Positions 33,634 through 42,892 of a DNA stretch of 64,000 nt are shown here, in pieces. A model generated the notes under the pieces. That model was not told the DNA's origin, ran no database searches, and saw nothing but the letters and a program-made list of their open reading frames with translations. The translations under genes and the position numbers were made by a program. The stretch covers positions 74,267 to 138,266 of the forward strand of contig UQCC01000006.1 in assembly GCA_900539325.1 (NCBI GenBank), in the 5' to 3' direction. Source of the stretch: an uncultured Eubacterium sp. (GTDB lineage Bacteria > Bacillota > Clostridia > Oscillospirales > Acutalibacteraceae). The stretch's first letter is position 1. The number at the start of each line of letters is the position of its first letter.

Positions 33634-34908
33634 ATGTTTGTAGATATTGCGAAAATAAAAATTAAAGGCGGCGACGGCGGTGCCGGTGCGGTTGCCTTTC
33701 ACAGAGAAAAATATGTTGCGGCAGGCGGTCCTGACGGCGGTGACGGCGGAAAGGGCGGAGATGTTGTTTTTGTAGTTGACGACAATCTTGCAACTCTTGC
33801 CGACTTCAGATATAAGCGTAAGTATTCCGCACCAAACGGCGAGGGTGGAAAAGGCGGTCGTTGCAACGGCAAAAAAGGTCAAGACCTCGAAATCAAAGTG
33901 CCTCGTGGAACAATCATCCGTGAAGCAAACAGCAAGGCTGTTATGGCGGATATGAGCAAAACAGAGCGTTTTGTTGCCGCAAAAGGCGGAAAAGGCGGAT
34001 GGGGCAATATGCACTTTGCAACTTCAACCCGTCAGGTTCCTCGTTTTGCAAAACCGGGTGTTCCGGGCGAGGAATGGGAAGTCAGCCTTGAACTTAAACT
34101 TCTTGCGGATGTCGGTCTTGTCGGTTATCCGTCAGTCGGCAAAAGCAGTCTTATTTCTGTTGTTTCACAGGCGAAGCCGAAAATCGGCGATTACCACTTC
34201 ACAACTCTTGTGCCGAATCTCGGCGTTGTAAGTATGGGCGAGGGCAACAGCTTTGTTATTGCCGATATTCCGGGGCTTATCGAGGGTGCAAGCGAGGGCG
34301 TTGGTTTGGGTCATCAGTTCTTGCGCCATGTTGAGCGTTGCAGAATGCTCATTCACATTGTTGATGTCAGTGGCAGTGAGGGCAGAAATCCGATTGACGA
34401 TTTTGAAAAAATCAACGAGGAACTCAAAAAATTCAATCCCGACCTTGCCGAGCGTCCTATGATTGTTGCGGGCAACAAGATTGATATGGCAGAGCCTGAA
34501 CAGATTGAAGAGTTCAAAAAATATGTCAACGATAAGGGCTATGAATACTATTCTATTTGTGCGCCGATTATGGAGGGCACAAAAGAATTGATGAATGTAA
34601 CTTGGAATATGCTCAAGGAGCTTCCTCCGATTAAGGAATACGAAGTTGAGGAAATTCCGCTTGAGTCACTCATTCCGGAGGATGACAACAGCTTCAAGAT
34701 TACTCAAGAGGACGAGGGCTACTACCTTGTTGAGGCAAAGTGGTTCCCGAGAGTTCTCAAGGGTATTGATGTCACCGACTATGAGGCACTTCAGTATATG
34801 CAAAGAGTGCTTGAAAAGAGTGGCGTGTTTGACGCATTAAGAGAGAAAGGGATTCAAGAGGGCGACATTGTCAGCCTTTATGACATTGAATTCGAGTATA
34901 TTCCGTAA
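33634..34908 (+). CDS. obgE: GTPase Obg (CgtA)
   Basis: 424 residues. Glycine-rich N-terminal Obg fold (KIKGGDGGAGAVAFHREKYV, RNGGKGG-like repeats), G domain with GYPSVGKSSLI (G1), DIPGLIEGASEGVGLG (G3), VAGNKIDM (G4), and a C-terminal OCT domain. Assists 50S assembly, stress response and growth control. Starts after GAAACGGAAA. Its stop overlaps the next start by one base. Confidence 0.97.
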   Translation: MFVDIAKIKIKGGDGGAGAVAFHREKYVAAGGPDGGDGGKGGDVVFVVDDNLATLADFRYKRKYSAPNGEGGKGGRCNGKKGQDLEIKVPRGTIIREANSKAVMADMSKTERFVAAKGGKGGWGNMHFATSTRQVPRFAKPGVPGEEWEVSLELKLLADVGLVGYPSVGKSSLISVVSQAKPKIGDYHFTTLVPNLGVVSMGEGNSFVIADIPGLIEGASEGVGLGHQFLRHVERCRMLIHIVDVSGSEGRNPIDDFEKINEELKKFNPDLAERPMIVAGNKIDMAEPEQIEEFKKYVNDKGYEYYSICAPIMEGTKELMNVTWNMLKELPPIKEYEVEEIPLESLIPEDDNSFKITQEDEGYYLVEAKWFPRVLKGIDVTDYEALQYMQRVLEKSGVFDALREKGIQEGDIVSLYDIEFEYIP

Positions 34909-35294
34909 TGAGATTTACAGATAAAGAAGCACATCCAAACGAACTCAGTCCGCTTAACCTTGCGTTTATCGGTGACTGCATTTATGAAATGCTTGTGCGT
35001 GAAACTTTGGTGCTTGATGCAAACCGTCCCGTAAATGATTTGCACAAGGAAAGCGTAAAATTTGTGTCGGCAAAGGCTCAAACTTTGGCTTATGACAAAA
35101 TCAAGGATGTTCTCACCGAGCAGGAAACCGCAGTGTATAAGCGTGGCAGAAATGCCAAGGTGGGGCATAATCCAAAATCCGCAAGCCAGGGAGAGTACCA
35201 CATCGCAACAGGTGTTGAGGCACTTTTTGGGTATTTGTATCTCACCGAGCAGGACGACAGAATCAAAGAACTGTTTGGAATTATAACCGAATAA
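34908..35294 (+). CDS. mrnC: Mini-ribonuclease III
   Basis: 128 residues of the RNase III catalytic domain without the dsRNA-binding domain. Conserved LNLAFIGDCIYEMLVRE (first acidic residue), GRNAKVGHNPKSASQGEYHIATGVEALFGYLYL (second acidic Glu and the helix). In B. subtilis MrnC matures 23S rRNA. Starts within the obg stop (TAATG). Confidence 0.92.
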   Translation: MRFTDKEAHPNELSPLNLAFIGDCIYEMLVRETLVLDANRPVNDLHKESVKFVSAKAQTLAYDKIKDVLTEQETAVYKRGRNAKVGHNPKSASQGEYHIATGVEALFGYLYLTEQDDRIKELFGIITE

Positions 35295-35310
35295 AAAACA
35301 ATTTAATAAG

Positions 35311-35356
35311 AATAACCGTTCTTGTATTTCCGTAATACAGGGCGGTTATTTTTTTG
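35311..35356 (+). terminator. Terminator after obg-mrnC
   Basis: Stem AATAACCG / CGGTTATT with inner pairing TTGTATT / AATACAG, then T7. Confidence 0.85.
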
Positions 35357-35505
35357 AATAAAGTTGTAAAAATACGGTTAGATACGGTGTTATTATTTCC
35401 ATGGCTTTATCTGCCGACATTAAAATTATAAATTTGGTGTGTTGAATTTTATTGACACAAAAAGTACACAATGGCATTATATACTTATGGCAAGGAGGAA
35501 GAAAA

Positions 35506-36171
35506 ATGTACAGAGTTTTAGTTGCAGATGATGAAAAAGCAATCAGAGAATCGGTTTCGGATTATTTGAGGGCAAAGGGATTTTCCGTAGCTGTGGCATG
35601 TGATGGCAAAGAAACTGTTGAAAAAACAAAGTCGGATTCGTTTGATTTGCTTATTCTGGATGTTCGTATGCCGAATATTGACGGTTTAAATGCTTGCAAA
35701 CTGATTCGTGAATTTTCTTTGGTGCCGATACTTTTTCTTTCGGCTTATGGCGAAGAAGATGATTTTTTAAACGCTTATAAGGTTGGCTGTGATGATTATA
35801 TTGTTAAACCGTTTCCGCTGTCGGTACTTGTTGAAAAGTGTAATGCAATGATTAAGCGAAACAAAAGCATTGATACCGAAATTATAATCGTCGGAAGTAT
35901 TTCGATTGACGCTGAAAGGCGAAAGGTTTTCACTCCCGAAAGCGTTGTAAATTTGAGTAATGTTGATTTTGAACTGCTTTTGTATCTTTGCAGAAATAAA
36001 GGCATTGCCCTTAACAGGGATATAATTTTAACTCGTGTTTGGGGCTATGATTTTGACGGCGACGCAAGAGTTGTGGATACACATATCAAGAGGATAAGAA
36101 AGGCCCTCGGCAGGCATTCCGCTCAAATAAAAACAATCTCCGGTGTCGGTTACTCTGTAGAGGAGGTGTGA
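35506..36171 (+). CDS. Response regulator, OmpR family
   Basis: 221 residues. Receiver domain with DDEKAIRESV, phospho-Asp in LLILDVRMPNIDGL, LFLSAYGE and KPF; C-terminal winged helix (SNVDFELLLYLCRNKGIALN, ILTRVWGYDFDGDARVVDTH). The start is ATG 35506 with AAGGAGG upstream; longer frame upstream is not translated. Overlaps the ribosome binding site of its partner kinase, so the pair is coupled. Target unknown. Confidence 0.92.
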   Translation: MYRVLVADDEKAIRESVSDYLRAKGFSVAVACDGKETVEKTKSDSFDLLILDVRMPNIDGLNACKLIREFSLVPILFLSAYGEEDDFLNAYKVGCDDYIVKPFPLSVLVEKCNAMIKRNKSIDTEIIIVGSISIDAERRKVFTPESVVNLSNVDFELLLYLCRNKGIALNRDIILTRVWGYDFDGDARVVDTHIKRIRKALGRHSAQIKTISGVGYSVEEV

Positions 36172-36173
36172 TT

Positions 36174-37712
36174 ATGAACAAGAAAAGAATGAATTGCATA
36201 ATCACTTTGTCGCTTGCCGTGTTGTATGTTATTTGTGCCGGACTGTCATTTAATATTTGTTATTCCAAAGAAGGACGGGATTTTGAAAACGCTTCTATGA
36301 ATTATGTCAATTTGCTTTTAGATAATATCAATAATATTATTTATTCCGATGGCGGAGCACAAAATCTTGACGAATTGCAGGAACAGCTTGCAACTGCCTA
36401 TACCGAATTTTATCCGTCTTATTACGGGGTTTACGATGAACACGGAAAACTTGTGTTCAAAAACAGTTCGTATATCCAAAGCGATGATATAGGCTTTGTT
36501 CCTGTTGATGCAAATGATGAAGTAACAGAGCAGTATTTGTTGTTTGACAAAGAATTAACTTCATATCCCGTGATTGATAAATTTTGTTATGTTACAGAAA
36601 ACAATAAGATTGTTCCGACAAAATTATATTTTGTTTCGGCAGATGAGAGCATCGATAAAAATGCTTCAAAAGTTATTGTGCTCAGCAATAAAAAAGCAAC
36701 AGGTGAATATATAAGCAAAACCGATTTTTTAGGTTTTACAAGTAATATTTCGTATAATTATAACAAGGTTAATAAAAAGATAAAAAATGATTTGATTGAT
36801 TTGTATTCCAATAAAAATGTAAGCGTTTCCGATATAGAAAATACGGGCGGATACAACGGATGCGATGAAGCAAAATATACAAGCACTTTTGAACTTGACG
36901 GCAAAAAATATTATTTTATTGTTCATGTAAAGCACAGTTTGTTTTACGATACGCTCATAAGTCAAACTTTTAAAAACAGTATTTATAATCAAACTTTTTT
37001 GTTTTTGATTGTTGCTGTCGTGTTGTTTGTTACACTTAATAAGATGTTTGACAAAAACGAAAAACTAAATCAGGCACGGCAGGCTTTTACTTCGGCAGCG
37101 GCACACGAACTTAAAACGCCGATTACAATTATCAACAATCAATGCGAATGCCTGATGGAAAATGTAGCACCCGAAAAGCAGCAGGAATACATTTTAAATA
37201 TTTACAGGCAAAATAGGCATATGTCGTCACTTGTAGGCAACCTTTTGCAGTACAATCGCATTGATTTCGGCAAAATTCAAAAAACAAAATTTGATTTTAA
37301 AATTGTATGCCTTGAAGAACTTGAAAAGTACGAGTCACTTATTGAAAATAAAAACCTAAGTATTGATACTTCGGAAATTTATGATGATGAAATGACGGCA
37401 GATGAAAAACTTATCAGGCTTGTTGTTGATAATTATATTTCGAACGCGGTAAAATATACTCCGAACGGTAAGAACTTAAAAATTTCATATGACAAGTATA
37501 AGGGCTTTATTGTGTTTAATGAAGGCAGTCATATTGATGAAGCGGATAAAAATAAGATTTGGGAAGTGTTTAACCGTTCGGTCGGCGATGAAGTGATTGA
37601 ATCAAGCGGTATGGGACTTGCGGTTTGCAAAAAGATACTTGACGCACATAAGTTTAAGTATGGATTTAATAATCTTGAGACCGGTGTTGAATTTTATTTT
37701 AAAACAAAATAA
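36174..37712 (+). CDS. Sensor histidine kinase partner of the upstream regulator
   Basis: 512 residues. TM1 near 10-30, an extracytoplasmic domain of ~220 residues, TM2 near 268-288, then a DHp domain with the phospho-His in SAAAHELKTPITII and an ATPase domain (DNYISNAVKYTPNG, SSGMGLAVCKKI). No HAMP is clearly visible between TM2 and DHp. Chosen ATG 36174 lies six bases after AGGAGGTG. The signal is unknown. Confidence 0.9.
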   Translation: MNKKRMNCIITLSLAVLYVICAGLSFNICYSKEGRDFENASMNYVNLLLDNINNIIYSDGGAQNLDELQEQLATAYTEFYPSYYGVYDEHGKLVFKNSSYIQSDDIGFVPVDANDEVTEQYLLFDKELTSYPVIDKFCYVTENNKIVPTKLYFVSADESIDKNASKVIVLSNKKATGEYISKTDFLGFTSNISYNYNKVNKKIKNDLIDLYSNKNVSVSDIENTGGYNGCDEAKYTSTFELDGKKYYFIVHVKHSLFYDTLISQTFKNSIYNQTFLFLIVAVVLFVTLNKMFDKNEKLNQARQAFTSAAAHELKTPITIINNQCECLMENVAPEKQQEYILNIYRQNRHMSSLVGNLLQYNRIDFGKIQKTKFDFKIVCLEELEKYESLIENKNLSIDTSEIYDDEMTADEKLIRLVVDNYISNAVKYTPNGKNLKISYDKYKGFIVFNEGSHIDEADKNKIWEVFNRSVGDEVIESSGMGLAVCKKILDAHKFKYGFNNLETGVEFYFKTK

Positions 37713-37715
37713 TTC

Positions 37716-37744
37716 TTTACAAATCTGATTTTGTGTGATATAAT
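37716..37744 (+). promoter_or_regulatory. Promoter of rpsO
   Basis: TTTACA and TATAAT with a 17-base spacer. Confidence 0.78.
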
Positions 37745-37765
37745 CTTTTTGCTAAATGCGGATGA

Positions 37766-37804
37766 CTCGGTTCTGGGGGCAAGTCGGATACGACATACAC
37801 CGAG
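37766..37804 (+). ncRNA. Structured 5' leader of rpsO
   Basis: CTCGGT pairs with ACCGAG, enclosing a TCTGGGGGC loop and a GTCG-GATA-CGAC hairpin. The S15 protein often represses its own mRNA through such a leader; family identity not established here. Confidence 0.6.
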
Positions 37805-37858
37805 CCCACTACTGTGTTTTTCGCAATGCAAATATTATTATGAAAGGTGATTTTAATT

Positions 37859-38155
37859 ATGACACAGGCAGAAAAGCAAGCTATTATGGCTGAATACGCT
37901 ACTCACGAGGGTGACACAGGTTCTGCACAGGTTCAGGTTGCTGTTCTCACAAAGAGAATCAACGAACTCACAGAGCACCTCAAGGTTCACAAGAAGGACC
38001 ATCACTCACGCAGAGGCCTTCTCAAGATGGTAGGTCACAGAAGAAACCTTCTTGCTTACATCTACAAGAAGGATATTAACGAATACCGTGCACTTATCGC
38101 AAAGCTCGGCATCCGTAACACTCTTGAGCGTAACATGGCTGAAAACGAGGACTAA
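37859..38155 (+). CDS. rpsO: 30S ribosomal protein S15
   Basis: 98 residues: QVAVLTKRINELTEHLKVHKKDHHSRRGLL and MVGHRRNLLAYI are invariant S15 blocks; it binds helix 22 of 16S rRNA. The C-terminus runs about ten residues past the usual LGIR end (NTLERNMAENED). ATG 37859 follows GAAAGGTG; an in-frame GTG 12 bases upstream lies on the site. Confidence 0.96.
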   Translation: MTQAEKQAIMAEYATHEGDTGSAQVQVAVLTKRINELTEHLKVHKKDHHSRRGLLKMVGHRRNLLAYIYKKDINEYRALIAKLGIRNTLERNMAENED

Positions 38156-38164
38156 TAATCCGTT

Positions 38165-38206
38165 GGCAAGTGATACCTGTTTGGCATCGCTTGCCTGTTT
38201 GTTTTT
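38165..38206 (+). terminator. Terminator or attenuator after rpsO
   Basis: Thirteen-base stem (GGCAAGTGATACC / GGCATCGCTTGCC with two G-T pairs) followed by T-rich sequence. Confidence 0.8.
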
Positions 38207-38215
38207 GATTCCAAA

Positions 38216-38292
38216 GGAGGAGCAAACAATAGTAGTAAATTGAGGGTGTAACTGCACAGATTTATGCCTTGAGTTTATTACTATTGCCCTCC
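38216..38292 (+). promoter_or_regulatory. Long leader hairpin upstream of pnp
   Basis: GGAGG / CCTCC closes an almost continuous ~20-base stem (CAATAGTAGTAAATTGAGG with CCTTGAGTTTATTACTATTG). It lies just before pnp, where other bacteria have an RNase III-processed hairpin through which PNPase controls itself. A TATAAT box at 38301 follows it, so a second promoter may bypass it. Confidence 0.65.
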
Positions 38293-38334
38293 TTTTGATA
38301 TATAATAAAAATATTAATTTAGAGAGGTAAAAGT

Positions 38335-40524
38335 ATGTTTTTCAAGAATTTTAAAGTATGGGAAACAGAGCTTGCCGGCAGAAAACTTACCCTTGAAACA
38401 GGTAAGATGGCAGGCCTTGCAAACGCATCAATCCTTGCTCGCTATGGCGAAACAGAGGTTTTGTGTAATGTAACAGCATCGGCAAAGCCGAGAGAGGGCG
38501 TTGATTTCTTCCCACTCAGCGTAGACTACGAAGAAAAAATGTATTCGGTTGGCCGTATTCCGGGCTCATTCCAGAGAAGAGAGGGCAGAGCTTCCGAAAA
38601 AGCTATCCTCACATCTCGTTGCATTGACCGTCCTATCCGTCCTTTGTTCCCAAAGGATTTGAGAAACGACTGTTCGGTTGTTGCAACAGTTATGTCTGTT
38701 GACCCTGACTGCTCACCTGAAATCACAGCTATGATCGGTGTATCCGCTGCAATCGCAATTTCGGATATTCCATGGGACGGCCCTATTTCAGGCGTAAATG
38801 TCGGTCTTGTTGACGGTCAAATTGTCATCAACCCGGGTCTTGAGGACAGAGCGAAGAGCGACCTTGTTCTTACAGTTGCTTCAACAGCAGACCTTATCGC
38901 TATGATTGAAGCAGGCGGTAACGAAATCAGCGATGACCAAATGTTTGACGCTATTATGGCAGGTCACGAAGAAAATAAGAAGATTGTTAAGTTTATTCAG
39001 GGTATTGTTGATGAAATCGGCAAGCCAAAGTTTGCTTACGAATCATCAGATCCTGATCCTGAAATCCTTGCTCAAATCGAGGACTTCTGCATTGAGGATG
39101 TTAAGAAAGCACTTGATACAGACGACAAGAATGTTCGTGATGAGGCTCTTCTTCCTATTTATGATGCAGTTCACGAGAAGTTTGACGAACTCTTTGAGGG
39201 CAACGAGGGCAAGATTGACGAGATTATGTATCTTGTTCAAAAGCATGTTGTTCGTGCTTGGCTCAAAGATGAGCACAAGAGAGTTGACGGCAGAGGTATT
39301 GATGAAATTCGTCCTCTTAATGCCGAAATCGACCTTCTTTCAAGAGTTCACGGTTCGGGTATGTTCACAAGAGGTCAAACACAGGTACTTTCAGTTGCAA
39401 CACTCGGTCCTATGAATGATGCACAAATCCTTGACGGTCTTGATGAGCAAACCGAAAAGAGATATATCCACCACTACAATTTCCCATCATATTCAGTTGG
39501 TGAAACAAAGCCGTCAAGAGGCCCGGGCAGAAGAGAAATCGGCCACGGTGCTCTTGCAGAAAAAGCACTTGTTCCTGTTCTTCCGTCTGTTGATGAGTTC
39601 CCATATGCTATCCGTGTTGTATCCGAAGTTCTTTCTTCAAACGGTTCAACATCACAGGGTTCAATCTGCGGTTCAACTCTTGCTCTTATGGCAGCAGGTG
39701 TTCCGATTAAAGCTCCGGTTGCAGGTATTTCTTGCGGTCTTATCACAGGTGATGAGGGCGTTTACGGCGACTTTATGACAATGGTTGACATTCAGGGCCT
39801 TGAGGACTTCTATGGCGATATGGACTTTAAGGTTGCAGGTACAAAGAAAGGTATTACAGCAATTCAGATGGACCTTAAAGTACACGGTCTTACTCCTGAA
39901 ATCATCAAGGAAGCTTTTGCAAAGACTCACAAGGCAAGAAATTACATCCTTGACGAAATTATGCTCCCTGTTATCAGCGAGCCTCGTAAGGAACTTTCAA
40001 AGTACGCTCCAAAGATGTACACACTTCAAATCGACCCTGACAAGATTGGCGATGTAATCGGCAAGGGCGGCAAGGTTATTCAGGAAATCCAGTCTGAATA
40101 CGAAGTTAAGATTAACATTGAAGAAGACGGCAGAGTATTCATTTCAGGCGTTGACGCAGAAAAGTGCGAGGGTGCAGTAGGCGTTGTTAAGCTTATCGCA
40201 ACCGATCCTGAAGTCGGTGCTTTCTACAACGGTGTTGTTACAAGAATTATGAACTTCGGTGCATTTGTTGAAATTGCTCCGGGCAAGGAAGGTCTTGTTC
40301 ACATTTCCCGTCTTGATGTTAAGAGAACAGAAAAGGTTGAGGATGTTGTTAATGTAGGCGATTCAATCATCGTTAAGTGCATTGAGATTGACGACCAGGG
40401 CAGAATTAATCTTTCAAGAAGAGATGCTTTGATTGAACTTGAGGGTATGAAGCCTGAAAATGATATTGAAGAAACTCCTCGTAAGCCAAGACGCGATAAT
40501 CATCGCCGTGGCGACAGAAGATAA
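38335..40524 (+). CDS. pnp: Polynucleotide phosphorylase
   Basis: 729 residues. Two RNase PH cores (first with DFFPLSVDYEEKMYSVGRIPG, second with HHYNFPSYSVGETKPSRGPG and the phosphate-binding region SNGSTSQGSICGSTLALMA), then KH (GKGGKVIQEIQSEYEVKI) and S1 (NGVVTRIMNFGAFVEIAPG) domains. 3'-to-5' exoribonuclease and degradosome member. AGAGAGG precedes the ATG. The C-terminus is Arg-rich. Confidence 0.98.
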   Translation: MFFKNFKVWETELAGRKLTLETGKMAGLANASILARYGETEVLCNVTASAKPREGVDFFPLSVDYEEKMYSVGRIPGSFQRREGRASEKAILTSRCIDRPIRPLFPKDLRNDCSVVATVMSVDPDCSPEITAMIGVSAAIAISDIPWDGPISGVNVGLVDGQIVINPGLEDRAKSDLVLTVASTADLIAMIEAGGNEISDDQMFDAIMAGHEENKKIVKFIQGIVDEIGKPKFAYESSDPDPEILAQIEDFCIEDVKKALDTDDKNVRDEALLPIYDAVHEKFDELFEGNEGKIDEIMYLVQKHVVRAWLKDEHKRVDGRGIDEIRPLNAEIDLLSRVHGSGMFTRGQTQVLSVATLGPMNDAQILDGLDEQTEKRYIHHYNFPSYSVGETKPSRGPGRREIGHGALAEKALVPVLPSVDEFPYAIRVVSEVLSSNGSTSQGSICGSTLALMAAGVPIKAPVAGISCGLITGDEGVYGDFMTMVDIQGLEDFYGDMDFKVAGTKKGITAIQMDLKVHGLTPEIIKEAFAKTHKARNYILDEIMLPVISEPRKELSKYAPKMYTLQIDPDKIGDVIGKGGKVIQEIQSEYEVKINIEEDGRVFISGVDAEKCEGAVGVVKLIATDPEVGAFYNGVVTRIMNFGAFVEIAPGKEGLVHISRLDVKRTEKVEDVVNVGDSIIVKCIEIDDQGRINLSRRDALIELEGMKPENDIEETPRKPRRDNHRRGDRR

Positions 40525-40540
40525 TTAAATATCAAGTTTA

Positions 40541-40578
40541 CACAGCTTTCCTTGCTTGCAGGGGAAGCTGTTGTTTTT
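40541..40578 (+). terminator. Terminator after pnp
   Basis: Stem CAGCTTTCC / GGGGAAGCTG, ten-base loop, T-rich tail. Confidence 0.85.
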
Positions 40579-40677
40579 GAAGTGGGCAACAATTATCGGT
40601 TTGTTCAAAAATTGTTTTCTTGATTATATAACTTATATATAGTATAATAGTAATACTATTTTTAAAGGAGCATTTTT

Positions 40678-42546
40678 ATGAGTGAAAAAATCCCAAATAT
40701 GGATTTTGACGCAGATGAAGTAATTGACGACTTCAAGTCAAAATTCAAGTGGCCTTCAAGCAACGAGGTCGAAGTGGTGGTTAAGCCGCCAAAAGTAGGT
40801 CTTAAATTTTTGATTTCGCTTCTTATTACCTTGGTTGCGGGTGCAGGCGTTTATTATATGATGATTCCTGCAATGAATTTTAAATCAACAGATTTTTACA
40901 CATTTTGGTTTATAATCATTGCAATTTTCTGTGCTTCGTTTTATCTTCTTTGCGGTGCAAACAAAAAAGTAGAACGCCGTGAATATTGCAAAAAACGCTC
41001 GATTTTTCCTATTGTGTTGGTTGTTATGATGCTTGTTGTTATGGCGGTCGGCTGGCTTGTGGGTTGCACACTTTTCCGTGCAAAGAGTTACAGCGAACTT
41101 GTCGATGTTAAGGAAAGCAGTTTTTCCGAGGACTTCAAGGATATTAATTACACCGATGTTCCTCGTCTTGATGCGGTAACATCAAAGGTTCTTGCAGATC
41201 AGCAGCTCGGTTCACTTTCGGAATACAAGAGCCAATATGTTGTTTCCAATGTGTCAACTCAAATCAATTACAAAAATCATCCTGTCAGAGTTGCATATCT
41301 TGAATATGCCAATGTGTTTAAGTGGTTTAACAACACAAAGGACGGTTTGCCGGCATATATGCTCACCGACCTTGTCAGCCAAAATGTAACTGTTGTTAAC
41401 TGCGTTGAAAAATTCAGCAGCGGTATTAAGTATTCTCCAACGGAACTTTTTAATGAAAAACTTATCCGTCATTTGAGATTTCAGTATCCAACCGCACTTC
41501 TTGACACCCCTAATTTTGAAATTGACGATGAGGGACATCCTTATTGGATTACTCCGGTGCTTGACAAGACAATCGGTCTTTTCGGCGGTACCGATGTAAA
41601 GGGTGCAATTATTACAGACGCTCTCACGGGCGAAAGTCAGTATTACAGTATGGGTCAAATCCGCACGGACGACTCTCTCAACTGGATTGATGTTGTTTAT
41701 AACGAAAATCTTGTTGTTCAGCAATATAACTATCACGGCAAACTTTCACACGGCTTCTGGAACTCTATTATTTTCCAAAATGATGTAAATGTTACATCGG
41801 ACGGCAGCGGAGTTATTGCTATGGACGATGATGTGTGGGTTTATACAGGCGTTACATCTGCTGAGGCGGATACATCAAACTTCGGCTTCATCCTTTGCAA
41901 TCAGCGTACAAAAGAACTCAGATATTACAAAAACGGCGGTGCTCAGGAAAGTTCGGCTCAGGCTTCGGCAGTCGATATGGTTCAGCAATATCGTTATCAG
42001 GCAACCTTCCCGATTCTTCTTGATATTGAGGATCAACCTACCTATTTTATGTCACTTTACGGTGACGGTTACACGGTTAAGGGCTATGCGCTTGTAAACC
42101 TTGATGACAAAACTATCGTAGGTACAGGGCTTCTTGACAACGAAAAGTCACATTCAAACGCACTTAATGCGGCGGTTGAAAACTATATTTCGGCTCTCAA
42201 AGATAAGAATAAGGTTGACAAAGATGCAAATGCCGATGATTACAAGGTTGATGACTCCTCGTCAAATACTATGGTTGACGGTGATAATGCTTCGGCGGAT
42301 TCAACAACCGAACAACCGCAGGAAGAACAAAAACTCGCCGTTACAGGCGAAGTTAAGGACATCAAAACTTCTGTAAATGACGGCAACACGGTTTACTACT
42401 TGCAGGTTAAGGGCAAGTATTATTACATCACCGTAACCGATTGTATGGATGTTCTTCTCATCAACAAGGGCGATAAGGTTAAAGTTACCTACGCCAAGGA
42501 CGGCGACAAGTTCGTTCTTGCAAGTGATGTTGAAGTTGTAAAATAA
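40678..42546 (+). CDS. Large membrane protein of unknown function
   Basis: 622 residues. Three predicted membrane helices near residues 42-62, 73-93 and 104-128, then a ~400-residue extracytoplasmic region with YWITPVLDKTIGLFGG and ITDALTGESQYYSMGQI, a Ser/Asp-rich linker (~520-550), and a C-terminal OB-like region (KLAVTGEVKDIKTSV, GKYYYITVTDCMDVLLINKGDK). No enzyme motif is recognised. AAAGGAGC precedes the ATG. Probably a single-gene unit after pnp. Confidence 0.85.
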   Translation: MSEKIPNMDFDADEVIDDFKSKFKWPSSNEVEVVVKPPKVGLKFLISLLITLVAGAGVYYMMIPAMNFKSTDFYTFWFIIIAIFCASFYLLCGANKKVERREYCKKRSIFPIVLVVMMLVVMAVGWLVGCTLFRAKSYSELVDVKESSFSEDFKDINYTDVPRLDAVTSKVLADQQLGSLSEYKSQYVVSNVSTQINYKNHPVRVAYLEYANVFKWFNNTKDGLPAYMLTDLVSQNVTVVNCVEKFSSGIKYSPTELFNEKLIRHLRFQYPTALLDTPNFEIDDEGHPYWITPVLDKTIGLFGGTDVKGAIITDALTGESQYYSMGQIRTDDSLNWIDVVYNENLVVQQYNYHGKLSHGFWNSIIFQNDVNVTSDGSGVIAMDDDVWVYTGVTSAEADTSNFGFILCNQRTKELRYYKNGGAQESSAQASAVDMVQQYRYQATFPILLDIEDQPTYFMSLYGDGYTVKGYALVNLDDKTIVGTGLLDNEKSHSNALNAAVENYISALKDKNKVDKDANADDYKVDDSSSNTMVDGDNASADSTTEQPQEEQKLAVTGEVKDIKTSVNDGNTVYYLQVKGKYYYITVTDCMDVLLINKGDKVKVTYAKDGDKFVLASDVEVVK

Positions 42547-42554
42547 TTTAATAA

Positions 42555-42745
42555 ATCGGAGACTGCTAAGAAAGTCTCTGAATTTCGTTTTCTTGCGAGT
42601 GGGAGCTGTACGATGGTACCGCCCCCGAGCAAAAAACGGAAAGCGCCAAAAATGCTGTAAGTATCAAACTTACAGCATTTTTAAAACTCTACCGTCAACA
42701 CTTCGTGTTGCCACCTCCCTCTTTTGAAAAAAGAGGAGGCATAAT
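42555..42745. repeat. Mosaic of intergenic palindromic repeats
   Basis: Between two genes: GGAGACT / AGTCTC hairpin, a GC-rich segment with ATGGTACCGCCCCCG, a perfect 14-base inverted repeat AAAAATGCTGTAAG / CTTACAGCATTTTT (42648-42682), CAACAC-TTC-GTGTTG (42696-42710), and a CCTCCCTCTTTT / AAAAGAGGAGG stem (42714-42739). This pattern resembles small dispersed palindromic elements of gut Clostridia. No gene was seen in it. Confidence 0.6.
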
Positions 42746-42892
42746 TCTGTTGGGTTATATTTGGCGTGGTTCAGAGGCTTTATCGGCAGTCTTTTGTTTT
42801 TCGCAACCGTAAGTTTACATTGTTCAACCGTTTTTTGATTGCCAAAATGGTTGATTTTTGCTATCATTAGGTTAGCAAAGGAGGTAGCTTAT

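Noticed and set aside
37740..37850. Small cytoplasmic or signal-recognition RNA upstream of rpsO
   Set aside because: The region is a short promoter-proximal leader that runs into rpsO with a ribosome binding site; no independent RNA gene features.
42598..42690. T-box-like riboswitch around ATGGTACCGCCCCC
   Set aside because: Only a short motif resembles the T-box; no stem I, no specifier loop and no aminoacyl-related gene downstream. The perfect palindrome after it fits a repeat element better.
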